DNA from: Arachis hypogaea | Lineage: Eukaryota; Streptophyta; Magnoliopsida; Fabales; Fabaceae | Assembly (NCBI RefSeq): GCF_003086295.3 | Contig: NC_092039.1 | Coordinates: forward strand, 73,861,649-73,925,648 | Direction of reading: 5' to 3' | DNA length: 64,000 nt | Shown: positions 29,971-42,179 of the stretch, in pieces | Layout of the letters: each line of letters starts with the position of its first letter | How positions within the stretch are numbered: the stretch's first letter is position 1 | The notes under the pieces: model-generated | What the model was told of the DNA's origin: nothing | Database searches by the model: none | Seen by the model: the letters and a program-made list of their open reading frames with translations, nothing else | Translations under genes and position numbers: made by a program

Positions 29971-32200
29971 TTCCACCAAACCATTATTGCCACCATCAAT
30001 CTCAATCCCTTCACTCGCTATCATCACCTCCAATTAGATAGTTTCATTTACCCCTTCGATATTTTGATAATATTCCATAAATTTCCGGAGTAGTTTTAAA
30101 ATAAATCTAAAATATTAAGGATAAATTTTAATGAATAAAAAATTTTAAGTATAAAATTAAAAAAATTAAATATTAAAAATATTTAAAAAAATCGCAAACA
30201 TTAGGAATAATATATTTTATCCAAAATTGAAGTTAAGAAAAAAAAAAAAGAAAAAGAGAGTGAGACAATATTAGAGAAGAATGAGAGATGATCTAATAAC
30301 ATTTTAGTTTGACAAAGATTAGCTAATATCTTTCCAATTTTGTCCTTTCTTTTCTTTTTACCTCTTACCACTTCTCTTTTTCGCTTTTTTCCTTTCTTTT
30401 TCCTTGCATCACTGCCACTATCAACCCCGAGCTCTTCACTTTTACCGCTATCACCACTCCCAGCTCTTAAATCCACCCACCACTTTTACCCTTCTCCATG
30501 CTCCACAACCAACCATCCCAATCAGATATCTTCACTTATCCCTTCAGTATTTTGATAATATTCCATAAATTTCAGCATTTTGATAACATGATTTATAATA
30601 TTTCAAAAATTTCTGAATTTTTGTGGAGTATGGATAAGCATAAGCTATTGAATAAATCAGACAATTGGCATGCTGCTTGGCTCTAGATCCATGAGCATAG
30701 CCTTGGGAACGAACCTTTTTAGCTAATAGAAATGTTATTTAAAAAGCAAAATTAAAATGTTTTGAAAAGTATGATATAAAACTGAGACAAAATAAGACTT
30801 ACATGTAAAATTAAAACCAAATATAAACCATATGTATATAAAATATACCTTTTCCTTAAAAATACTATCAATAATATAAAATCACTGATCATTGATATGA
30901 TATAGTGTTGTTCATTACAAGAGGAACACGATAGTATTATCAAGTAGGAAGAAATCATAGAGTAGAACAATATCGAAACTAATCCCTAGAGATCTTGCAT
31001 GATATAACAAGATATGATTTGGTAGACTTGTCCCCGCCCAAAAAACTTTTTTCTATTTTTCATTCAAGTGAAGCAATTTTCAATTCAGTTTTAACAAAAA
31101 AAAAAAAGGAAAAAAAAAAAAAAGAAAAGAAAAAAACGTTTAAACAGGTTTGAACAAAATACTTTGATTTCTAATGTTCTTAGATCCGGTGTACATGTCC
31201 TTTAACAAGTTTCTTTAAAAGAAAACCAAACAAAGTTACCAGTTTGGTTTCACTTTCGTGGCAATTCTTGATGAGCATGCTATTCTCATATCTTACTAAC
31301 ATTGAATGATCGTTAAACAATTTCGGTGTAATGCCTCTAAATGGTAGTTGCATTTTTATTGATTTGTAAGTCAGGCTGGAAAAAGTTTAAGAAAAATACC
31401 CAAAGAAACACCGACGCTACTTGAAGATTTATTGTTCCTAAACCGTACAAAACTGGTATATACAGCAAGCCTTATATATCCACAAGTAAATGGAAGTCTG
31501 CCACTTTCTTATTCTATACATACCGGATCCTACAGCTGCTGAATTCTGTTCACGTGTGATGAAAATGAAAAACCAACTATCCAAACTGTCTTCCCGAAAT
31601 ACGCGAACGTGATCAAACCATTTGGAAGAACCAGCCAGAATCAATAAAGTACCTAAATCAATTCTGCAGAGAAGTTATTCAGAATTCATAACTAAATGCC
31701 AAGTAACAAGAACGGCAAGGAGAGAACAGTATGCTGCCAAATGAACCACAAGTAGAAAAATTAAATAAATAAAACGAACACTCAATTGCAAAGCTCAAAT
31801 ATTGTTTTGGATCTGTTGATAATGCGGGATGCTTTGCACTAAGCTTTAAAAGAAAAAGTATCTGGGAATGCTAGCCCCTTATGCAGGACCAAAAAGTACG
31901 TCTCTCACCAACTCTGCTGAAAGTTTTATATGCCTTTTCCAATAGTTAATATCTCTCACCAAAATTTTAGGGGAGGTGCCTTGAACGGCAATAGCATTGG
32001 GATCATCGTTAAGGTAATTGCTAGCACTGACATTTTCATGAAAGCATGTTAAGAAGGTATTTATTCAGCAGACTAGCCACAGCGCCAAACAAGTGAAGGA
32101 GTTCCTACTCTCCATAAAAATCTCATGGGATCAAATAAACCAAATAGCATTTCATAACTAACTCAGAATGAAAGCAATGCAAAAATAACCAAATCCTAAA
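29971..32200. other. AT-rich interval between the MULE and MYB3R
   Basis: No gene is recognised. It holds the second copy of the MULE-flanking direct repeat (30245-30350) and a pyrimidine-rich stretch to about 30500. A short direct repeat (TATTTTGATAATATTCCATA) occurs near 30058 and 30548, and poly-A runs lie near 31097-31135. Short open frames appear to be chance. The MYB3R 3'UTR probably ends near 32210, where AATAAA occurs on the minus strand. Confidence 0.5.
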
Positions 32201-32484
32201 GGACTATAAGTTCAAATTTATTTTATTGTATTACTTTAAAAGCTGCAAGGGAAACACAACTCGTATAAAGGATTAGTTTCGCCGTTTCTCATAACAATTG
32301 AAAACCGGGAAGTCCATAGAAAAACAAAGCTTAAGCAGAAACGGAATAGAATACATTTAAGGAACAATAATAGGTAATCACTTACAAATTATTTGCTATG
32401 TTGCAACTAATTTTGTTTCCTGGGGCAATCTTCATAATCACATTGCTACTCTTTGCAGGTATTTTCATTCAGTTGAAATTGCTT

Positions 32485-35400
32485 TCATTTTTTTTCCTCA
32501 AATGCAAATTCTAGTTGTTTCTCCACGGACTTGAGAACAGCTGTTCGCTTGGATCTCAACTGGTATGGTGGAGATGCATTGTAAGCCTTGGGAAGGTCAC
32601 TCTCATTGTCATGGCTTGCTGGATTCTCAGAGAACCTCCCAACCTCAGAACCAGAATTATCCTTGGTTCCCTCTGATTCATTAGAAGTACAAGAATGATT
32701 TTCTACCTTCAAAAGTTTACAAGGAGGGGTTTGTGTTTCGACTCTGTTCCGTCTCCTCCTCAATATGGAAGGAGTGTTTGGAAAAGTATCAGCAGCTTTT
32801 TTCAAAAATGATTCAGGTGTCTCACTGCATAATTCACTACCCTTCACACTAGCTGGAGTGAAGTAATCGATAGGCGACAACATCGGATTAGAGCAGTACT
32901 CATTCTGCAGGCTTAAAGAAAGATAATCTAAAGGAACTGAACCACTTAACTGAGGCGGCTCATAACACAAAGAACCACAGGTAGGACTTTCTTGGGAGAA
33001 AGAAGTTCTGATAGACCTGCTGCTGCAACTCATTTCACAATTGTCTACACACCGCTCAAACTTTGAGTTTACACTTAGTCCAGAATTCTCAAAATTTGTC
33101 CCACAAGTTATTCTGAAATTAACTATTGACACAGGCTTTGAGTTGCTACAGGCGAGATCTATGTTGGATGATCCAGGTTTGCATTCTACACCGTCAGAAT
33201 CAGCAGATTCATTAGCAGGAACACTTGAAGAATCACGAACATCTCTAACTGTCCCTGGGGATGACTGATTCATGCCACTCTCATCTAGCATACTAATAGT
33301 TGTAGGTTCAGATGGTGTTTTAACAGCTAAATTTAATTCTTTACTTGAACAAACAGGAATTGTTTTAGAAGTAGAAAGTCTAATTGTATCTTTGACAGCA
33401 ACTTGTGCATTGTTCTTTGGCACTGGTGGAAGTCTTCCTGTAGCTAAATAAAAATCCAACTTTTTCTTCAAAGAACTATTCCAGTGGTTCTTTATTGCAT
33501 TATCAGTTCTGCATAAGAGAAATAATGTAGAAAAAATATTAGCATTTGTGACGAATACAATTTAAATGCCATGGAATTTAACAACACAAAATTATCTCCT
33601 ACTACTTGTGCACATATAATCAACAAAATCCGCATCCTTTATATAACTTTTATGTGATAGCTATTCCAACTATTCACTCTACAAAAATATTTGAACCATA
33701 AAAGTGTGGTACTTCCATTATGTTCTGAACAACATTGAACAGATTTTTCAGCCCTAAAACAATGATGATGGACAAATCATTAAACTTTGTGTTGTTCAGA
33801 AGCCATATGAACTAAGAGGATCCTCGAAAACTTTGGTGCTTATTAAGCTTAATCGACTTCCACATCAGTATGACAGCTGCAACTGTTTAGATGGATGCAC
33901 AAAAAGAATATGAAACTGAACTGAGAAAGAAAAGAAACAGCAATAGTACAGGGCATTAAAGAGCCCTTGATTTCTCCTGTCCCCATGATAGTTCATAACT
34001 TCTTTACCTGTCTCTCTTTACACTAGAATTTGTTCATGGCTACACTGGCCATTGTTTACCAAGTTAAGACAAATTTGCTTACCTACAACCTCACAATAGG
34101 AGGTTTACTTTTACTTATCTTGAGTCACCAGCAGACATGGGTTGAGAAGCATACAATCATTTTAATGGAAATAGAGTTACGTTAGGATAGATTAATTTTG
34201 CTCAATTGACTTTATCCCTTTTCTTTGTTGTTTTTTGTTTTCATAATTTTGTGACCTTTTCTGCTTGTATTAAGAAGTACTTCTTTTATATTTATTTAAA
34301 AAAAAATGTAGGAAGAATACCTCCTCCTAGGAAAGCAAGAGGAAAATATCCACTTACCACCACAAAAACAACAAAATTCATGTTGAAAATCATTAGACAA
34401 TGCCTCAAGATGATAACTCGTAATTTGAACAGTAACATCAAGATTTAAGCCCACTTCTTTTGCTTATCTATGTTCCATTATAATAAACAACAGAAATAAT
34501 ACGTAAGCATACCTTCCAGGAAGAACCTTGGCTATTTCAGCCCATTTGTTCCCATGGGTATGATGAGCATTTATCAGGGCCAATTCCTCGTCCAAAGTCC
34601 AGGCATCTTTCTTTATGTCAGGATTAAGATGATTGTGCCATCTGTAAGAATTTGAAAATGAAAGAGCAATTTTAAATTAAGCAGTCCCTGTGCAAAGCCA
34701 CTAATAGTAATGACATCATTTTAAATTCTAGTCAACCTACCGCTCTCGGCACTGTTTCCCTATTCGACCAGGCAAAGACCTGGCTATAAGAGACCATTTT
34801 GTAGGCCCAAATTTGGAGACCAGTTCAACAATTTTATCATCCTCCTGCACAAAATAATATATATATATATTAATTTTTGAAAAAACTGAAGGCAAAAATT
34901 TATGAAAGACAGAACAGGTTCAACCTCCAATGTCCAAGGTCCTTTAACAAGTTCTGGATTGAGAACTTTTTGCCATCTGTGAAGGCATTGAACTTCTGTT
35001 CTATCAGGAAAATACTCAGCTGCATTTCATATTTTAAATTCAGTTCATTGAAATCAGCATAATGCTTACACAGTTACACTAAGCACTTAGAGTACCAAGC
35101 CACATAAACAACTTCCCATCATTCACAAACATAATCAATTTCCGTACATGGTGAATCGCACGGAAGATATTATAAGAGAGCCAGAGAGGCAAATACAGGT
35201 TGGGAAGTTTTCATTCCTGGTGGTTTAATTCTAACTTTTCTGCATTGCAACAAAGTAACAAGTTAATCAAATGCGTCCTCAAGCCTATATCTTTCAAATT
35301 TCATAATAAACTTATTTTCTTAAACTGCAGTATTCTCTAGTTCCACTTTAGAACTGAGTAAAACATCAATAATAGTTAAATGAAGAGGTTACAATAACAT

Positions 35401-36399
35401 AGATATTCCGCTAAACAGACATTTCATGTAACTAAGATAAAACATTAGTTGAGATTAATTTCAGAATGGATGATGGATGGTTCAACTCTGTGCAATGAAT
35501 ATACTGGCAAGCAAAATGATAAAGAGTATTTTACAGTAAAAATCATGCATTTTACTGATCCAAAAACAGTTACTTATGATCAACAATATTACTCTCTTCG
35601 GGTCAAATGTATCATGTAATTTATATATTCATGTAAGCTGAAGATAGCCACTCTTGATTATAAGTCTATAACCAACTATGCAATGCCATCTAAATCACAC
35701 AAGATCATCACATAATTATTGAACTAGAATCTCCCCACCCCACCCACCCACCCACCCACTAAATTAATAAATAAATAAGCAATGTGGAAATAAAAAATCA
35801 TGTCAGATAGAAACAGTAAAAATAAAAAGTACCTATTTTCTTCCAATTCTTGCCCTTGTAAGTTGCAACAGCATTCCTTAATGTCTCATCCTGCACAAAA
35901 TTGAAGAAAGGCATTAAGAGCAGATATTAACTTACATACAAGCAAGCAACAATGCAATGAAAATATAAGTGACAAAAGAATAGAAGTCTCCAAAGACAGA
36001 GTTAGAGAATAACCTCTTCTGCTGTCCAACCTCCCTTTGCACGCCTTATAGGGCCAGTGGTCCTCCTGAACAGAAAATATTCACACAATGAAAATCACAG
36101 CAAAAATTCAAAATAGATACATGTTCAACAATAAAAAGGAAATCATCTAGCAATGCAGATAGTAAAACATGCAGTAAAAGCACAAATAATTCATGATTAA
36201 TAACGAACAACCGTAACACTGTAATCAGAAAGAGAGAGCTTAAATAAAGTTACCGGTGTGAGGGCGATGTAGATGCAGGGCTACACATCTCTGTGGACTT
36301 GTTAATTGGGCTGCCACTGCCTTCGGAAACAGAGGAGCAAGAAGCAGCAGTGGATTGCTTATTCTCCAGACAGCACGCTTCTGTTTTCAACTCAAGCAT
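32485..36399 (-). CDS. MYB3R: R1R2R3-MYB transcription factor (MYB3R), complete, 535 residues
   Basis: Nuclear regulator of G2/M cell-cycle genes; plant MYB3Rs bind MSA elements with an AACGG core. Exons on minus: 36254-36399 (ATG 36397-36399), 36014-36065, 35833-35890, 34925-35019, 34741-34844, 34513-34641 and 32485-33508 (TGA). All borders are GT-AG and phases add up exactly to 535 codons plus stop. Three MYB repeats are read: R1 at about residues 60-108 (GGWTAEED to RWQKVLNP), R2 at 110-160 (KGPWTLEEDDK to RWHNHLNP), R3 at 161-211 (KKDAWTLDEE to KNHWNSSLKKK), each with regularly spaced Trp. The Ser-rich C-terminal half ends in a basic conserved tail, YQLRSKRTAVLKSVEKQLEF, as in MYB3R3/MYB3R5. 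Length and tail suggest the repressor-type MYB3Rs (inference). A cluster of AACGG cores lies upstream. Confidence 0.97.
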
Positions 36400-37440
36400 A
36401 TCTCCTAAATTCAGCAAAAAAAAAAAAAAATACGGATTAAAAAAAAAAAACCGTATGCGAACACATGTAGCAATTCCAATCATATATCAATAATGAAAAC
36501 TCTAAAAATACACCTCATAATACAAAATACCCCAGACTTTCAAATTGAAACACAAAAACAAACAGAGAAACCCAGATTTTTAACTCAATTATCACATCAA
36601 AACATTTAAAACAACAAAAATACAGTAATGAAACTCACACATAAACTTTGTGAGAAAGAGGTATTCTTGTCTTTTGAGGTTCTATCGCATGAAAGCAGAT
36701 TCCACTCTTCTCATCACACCAATAACACAATCCCCTCCCCATCTCTTTCACTCTCGGCTTGGACAAGTCCCAGGCTTTCAGCGGCGATAGATTCGGCACC
36801 AGATATCTGGAGGTGTGTAAAGAGCAGCGGTGAGAAGTGGAAAAACCATAAAAAAAAAAACGCCGATTGTTCGTGAAGCTTTCCACAGAAATAGATGGAT
36901 GGATGGATGGATTTGAAGGGCATTCAACATAATCTCTGATTTTGAGGTGATTCACAGAGAAAATAACATATTAGTGAGGTAAGTGTAAGTGTAAGTGTAA
37001 GTTTCTAAATGAGGTGCTCCACGTTCTTGCTCATTCCCGAAGTTGCCGTATTAGAGAAAGGGGAAAGGGCATGAAAAACTAAACACTTGTATTCAACGGA
37101 AAAAGAAATTAAAAAGGAAAGGAAACCATAAACCCAATTCAGCATGACACAAATCAAACTCTGTTTTTTATGTCAAAAGATAATCGCGAAGACTCGATCA
37201 AACATCAAAAACAAAGGGAAAAAGAAAGAAAGAATTGTGAAGAGTTGGAAAAAAAAAAACAAAGTAATTAAGTAAATAATAAGAACATAAAAAAGGTGAA
37301 TTTCTCTGCATAGAGGGAACTACCTATGCTTCCAGAGAAGTGGAGGGAATCGAAGTGAAGCTCACAGAAGAATAGAAGAGGAGACCAGAGACCAGAATTG
37401 CTGCTCTTCTCTCAGCTACGGTTTCGCAAAATCCTCGACC
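36400..37440 (-). promoter_or_regulatory. Probable MYB3R 5'UTR with an intron
   Basis: Just before the ATG the minus strand reads TTTAG|GAGAT, a good acceptor (AG at 36405-36406). Upstream, CATAG|GTAGTT gives a donor with its GT at 37322-37323. This predicts a leader exon of about 37324-37440 and a 5'UTR intron 36405-37323. An in-frame upstream ATG at 36481-36483 would add a Phe-rich stretch encoded by the poly-T acceptor tract, so I reject it as a start. The intron holds an ATGG microsatellite (36893-36912) and a short GTGTAA repeat near 36985. Confidence 0.6.
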
Positions 37441-37597
37441 GTTGAAACGAAGCGAAAAAAGAATTTTAATTTTTTGTATCTGCTATTAAGTATTAACGTC
37501 TCCGTCTCTAGTAGCAGTGAAGCACCGACGTTTCCGTTAACTGCCGTTTAGTGCGAAAGCCGACATCTTCTCTAAACCGTCAGACGTCACATAACGG
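37439..37597 (-). promoter_or_regulatory. Cluster of four AACGG cores upstream of MYB3R
   Basis: AACGG or its complement CCGTT occurs at 37439-37443, 37534-37538, 37544-37548 and 37593-37597, around and just upstream of the presumed transcription start. AACGG is the core of the MSA element bound by MYB3R proteins, so autoregulation is possible. The flanks only partly match the full MSA consensus. Confidence 0.4.
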
Positions 37598-37628
37598 CAC
37601 TCCCAAAAACGTTGGGCATATAAAATTT

Positions 37629-38272
37629 TAGGGGTGGTAAAACGGGTTGAACCTATCAGCCGACTCGCTAAACCCATTAAAAAAGGCAGGTCGGGTTAGG
37701 ATTTAGAGTCCGCCAAATTATAGCGAATTTTGGCGGGGCGGGGCGGATTGGTACGCCGGGTCGAAGATTTTTATTTTTTTTTATTTTATTAAATAAAAGA
37801 GTGATTACTATTATAAAACTAATAATTATAGAATTTTCAAACACTTTTTTTGTTTTTGTTTTTATTTTTCTTTTAGTTATTACTTTTATTTATTTTATTT
37901 TATAATTTCGTATATTTGTTCGAACTATATGACTTGTTTTTTAAAATAAAGATAGTTTTATTGGCAAATATTATTTTGAACAATTTTATTGAAGTAAAAA
38001 ATAAAAAAAAATATAATAAAAAATATATTATAATTTGACTATTTTTAATTTGTATTTGATTTTTTAATTATTATTTTTTTGTTAATTTTAATGAATTTTA
38101 TTTTTTTAAAAAAAAGAGTCAAGCGGGTTAGTCCGACAACCCACCAATCCACAACAAAATGGAACAAGCTAGCATTTTAAACTTATTTTAGTTGGCAGAA
38201 CGGATCGGACCGTCCATTTATGAGACAGACCTAGGCGGGACGGACCGATTGAAACCCGCTTTGCCAACCGTA
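37629..38272 (+). mobile_element. hAT-like MITE (644 bp) upstream of MYB3R
   Basis: Starts TAGGGGTGGTAAAACGGG and ends CCCGCTTTGCCAACCGTA, which are imperfect inverted termini. It is flanked by a perfect 8-bp duplication TAAAATTT (37621-37628 and 38273-38280), as expected of hAT insertions. The core is AT-rich and non-coding, with GC-rich arms. No transposase is present. It sits about 200 bp upstream of the probable MYB3R leader. Confidence 0.9.
37710..37736. promoter_or_regulatory. Two inverted E2F consensus sites in the MITE
   Basis: CCGCCAAA at 37710-37717 and TTTGGCGG at 37729-37736 are both exact matches to TTTSSCGS, facing each other 11 bases apart, roughly 270-300 bp upstream of the presumed MYB3R leader. 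The match is seen in sequence; binding is inferred. Confidence 0.5.
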
Positions 38273-40030
38273 TAAAATTTGAACCTCAAACAGTCATAAC
38301 TCATGAGGCATTGAGGATAATGAGGTATACTTTAACTATAAAAAGCCTTTCAAAGAAAAAAAACTATAAAAAAGAAATAGAGAAAACAAACCTCGTAACT
38401 TTTGACGGATTTTTTGTGTGTCCATTATTTTTTTGATCTCCAAGTTTTAACAGATTTTGAGGTTAAGGAGGTGGATTAATTAATTGATTAATGAGTTAAA
38501 CTGTTTACGTATTGGGCTTGGAAGGTTAGATCAAAGGTTGAGTGTATTTATTAATTTGGTGTTTAATTTTTTTAAATGCCATCACAATTTAAAAAAAAAA
38601 TAAATAAAAGACAGAAACTAAGCATAAAGATTAGATGTCATATCACAAAGTCTAAGATCTTGGTCTTAGTTGTGTGTTTTGCCATAACATTCGATTCATG
38701 ACTTGTTGTACACTACACCAATATTAATTTCCGTAACATTCAAATTTTTTAAATCATATTTGTTATTCAATAATTAATGAAAAAGTGTACGTAATCAACA
38801 ACATTTTTGAACAATATGAATTAATAAGGTTAAAAGAGTAAATTAATTTTAAATTTAATCAATAGCATTAAATTAGAGTGTAGTGTATTTTCATTTGATT
38901 AGTGGTTGTTCATGTTGTTCAAGATGGTCATTGTTTACCTAACACTCTTCATAATTAATTAATTAAAATTATAATGATTTACAGTTAAATTCATAATAAA
39001 AAAATTAGAAAATAATATATTTGAGAAATTAATATATCTAATTTAAAATTTGAAAATACGGAAACATTAGCTATAGTAAATTTTTAACTGACAATAAACT
39101 ACCTTTCAAGATATAGTCATAACTAATTTTATATTTATTGAATTTGAATGATGTTTAGTTACATGAAAAGATAAGAAAACTAGCTTTATTCTTTAAGTTT
39201 AGTAAAATTTAAATTCAAATTAAATTAAGTAGACAAATCTGTTACAAGTTCATAATAGAAAATCGCGCTCTTATCAGCCAGACTGATATACTAACAGTAT
39301 TTCAAAAATATCTCCTATTCGATTGACTTTGTTTAAGATTCATTTTAAAGCTAACTCAGTTCTCTATAAATTTGCCGCTGATAGCTATTTCTAAATTCCA
39401 AACGTAGAAAATTTTATAGGACTTGCAAAGTGATGTTTCAGCTTGGAGATTTTACCTAAACGCAAGTTAGATTCTCTTAACACAATTTACATACCTAAGA
39501 GCTATTTGAATCCTTCCTTTCTTATTCTATTTCTTTTGTTTTTTATACAAAACATTCTAGGTAACCTATCTTCTATTATATCTATAAATTGTCATTCATA
39601 TACTTTTTTTACTTCATCATAAGAAAAATTATTATTTCTTCTCACTTCCTTATTCTCACTCTAAATTCTTCACCAAATTATTCACAAATATCACTCATAT
39701 ATTGTTCGGGAAGATATCCTCTTTGAACTATAAAACTACGGAATATGGAGATTTTCTTTCTATCTAGTCAAAGGTTCATACCTACATGAAAACATATGCA
39801 AAGTCTAGCCATGGATTAAGTTTCTCTTCGCTTACGAATTGTATCTATTTGCGTTGGAATATATATAGAATTTTTACAAACTTCACTCAAGGTAGGGGAT
39901 TTTTTGCTAATTTTTATATGTCATATCTTAAATATTTTTTAATATAGATGTTAGCATTGCATGTCATGATATAACGTCTCTTCCCTTCATACGCCTTATG
40001 AATTATAATAACAATCTTATGTGCATTAAA

Positions 40031-40445
40031 GAACTGAGAAAATGCTCCTTCGGTAAGGAAAGGTGACCCCCAAAGATAAGATAATCGAGATTATCCTTCG
40101 ATAAGGGAAGGTGATCGAATCGAGATGATCCTTCAATCAGGAAATGTGATCGGCAAAATTTTGGGATAAGAACTTTCGGTAACGGAAGGAGACTCCCATC
40201 AATTTTATATAATAATATATCTTTGTTGACATAACTTCCTTCTTATGTATGTCTAAATAATCTTGATTGTAAATTGAACTGAGAAAATGATTCTTCTCCA
40301 AAGACAAGATATCAATATGATCCATCGGTAAGGGAAGGTGATCTCCAAAGACAAGATATCAATATGATCCATCGGTAAGGGAAGGTGATCGCCAAAACCT
40401 TTGGGATAAGAACCTTCGGTAAGGAAAGAGGACTCCCACCTTTTA
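40031..40445. repeat. Cluster of about seven degenerate 24-nt motifs in two larger direct copies
   Basis: A motif near ATCCTTCGGTAAGGGAAGG followed by TGATC recurs near 40047, 40095, 40128, 40172, 40321, 40368 and 40412. The blocks 40031-40199 and 40277-40439 are direct copies: both open with GAACTGAGAAAATG and close with GACTCCCA. Within the second block a 47-bp unit is perfectly duplicated (about 40296-40389). No coding potential is seen. Confidence 0.85.
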
Positions 40446-41399
40446 TACCGATTTGAACTCAATACCTTCCATAAAAGATACGAAAAAAAGTAATGAAAAG
40501 TGTGATCATGATTGTTCTTCTTTTATCCTTTTTGTTTGATTTATGATTATGTTTATTATTTCATTCAAAGATCCTTCTTTTATCCAAAGTTTCTTTTTGT
40601 TTGATTTATTATATTGTTTAAGATCTTTATTTTATTCAGATCTATTTTGTTTGACTTATCTATGCCAATGTTACTATTCTTCTCTTATTTATTATTTATT
40701 TTGCCTTGCATTATGGCCTATGAGAACATCAAACCAAGGTTTATGAGTTTGCATTCTATATGTTTTAACGCTATAGACATTTTGTATGTGTCACACATGT
40801 CATAAGTAAATGAGAAGCATCAAAAAGTCACACAACTCCGACTAACAAAGACTTTTGGAAATAATAATTGAACAACATTGCATCATCACTATTTTTATTT
40901 TAAAATTCAGAGTGGCTGGGAATGGATACGATGACACCATATAGACTACTAAGAAACTTTTGTTTCTCACCCCTCTCTCCATATCATCTTCAGGAACAAC
41001 GCAATACAAAGCAATACACTGCTCGATTAAGGAGAAAAGACAAGTGTATTATTAGGAGCAAGATATCAAGGACGTAGATATGAAACGTTAAGCGCTTACC
41101 CAAATTCATATTAAGAAGGAAGAATAGATAATTATTTTAGTCATAGTTGTACAAATTAAGAGAATTAAAATTTTTTGTGTGTCTTGTTTTATCTTTATAA
41201 AGTTATTGTAATTGTGACTATGATGTTTTTTTTCTATGATTATTTGATATGAGTAACGTTTGTCATTGCTTGTGCCTTTATAGTTTAGCATGCCCGTTTT
41301 TCATGTTAGTATCTCTAAATCTACTCATATTTTCCAACCAATAACAATTTTAATAAAAACTAGTTATTCACTCTTATATATAAAAATTATTTAATATAA

Positions 41400-41400
<1 letters not shown>

Positions 41401-41439
<39 letters not shown>
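41401..41439. repeat. (AT)n microsatellite
   Basis: About 36 bases of uninterrupted AT dinucleotides in AT-rich intergenic DNA. Confidence 0.97.
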
Positions 41440-41443
<4 letters not shown>

Positions 41444-42179
41444 GTAAGGTTTGAATATCAACGACCAATATAATCCAAATAAAACTTAAAAGCTAGTTTA
41501 AAAATATTATTTTAAAAATATTAATCCAATAGAGAGATTCATGAATCTCGGGAACTAGATCTTGAATTCTTTGTCACTGTTTCTACCAAAGCCCAAGCTA
41601 TTAAGATTTAATATCACATTGTGTGGAACATAGCCAACTAGGATCACTCCAATCGGACCTAACCCAATAAGCTAGTCAGGTACCTCTACCCAATGGGTTG
41701 AATGGGTCGCTGTTTAGGATCCACCAGCTCAAGACCTACCCCGAATTTGGGAGCAAGAAGCCCCCCTTACTACTCCAATTCACAACATGCAAGAAAATAA
41801 TGCCCCACCATGCAAAAATCACCCAACTAACAAGGGATTTAATTACTCATTATCTACAGACAAATTGTTTCTTATTGAACCAGTCAACATACCAGTCACC
41901 TTATAAATAGCTTATCACCTTAGGTAAATTTCATCCGGTTGACATACACCCCAATAAAAATATTTGTTGACTTTGGAATCGGAATCCCTTACATTTGTTC
42001 TAGAAGAAGATAACTCAACAGTCTGTGATGTTCAAATACCTCATTCTCAGGCCCATTCTCGTAATTCTTTTCCAAGTACACTTCGATACATTAGTGCAAT
42101 TATATGGGATTAGAAGATCAGCCAATATCAATGGTGGATAACCACTACGTTGAAAGAAGGATGAAATTAGATTCCAAGT

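Larger units (their letters stand above)
38281..41960. other. AT-rich intergenic stretch
   Basis: No recognisable gene. Contents seen are the local repeat cluster at 40031-40445 and an (AT)n tract at 41401-41439. The rest is low-complexity AT-rich DNA with chance open frames only. Confidence 0.6.

Noticed and set aside
30201..30555. Overlapping Lys-rich and Ser/Pro-rich ORFs
   Set aside because: Low-complexity pyrimidine/purine-rich DNA read on opposite strands; no homology pattern.
36250..36483. Longer MYB3R N-terminus starting at 36483
   Set aside because: It would translate the poly-T splice acceptor tract into a Phe run. The ATG at 36399 follows a good acceptor and fits the family.
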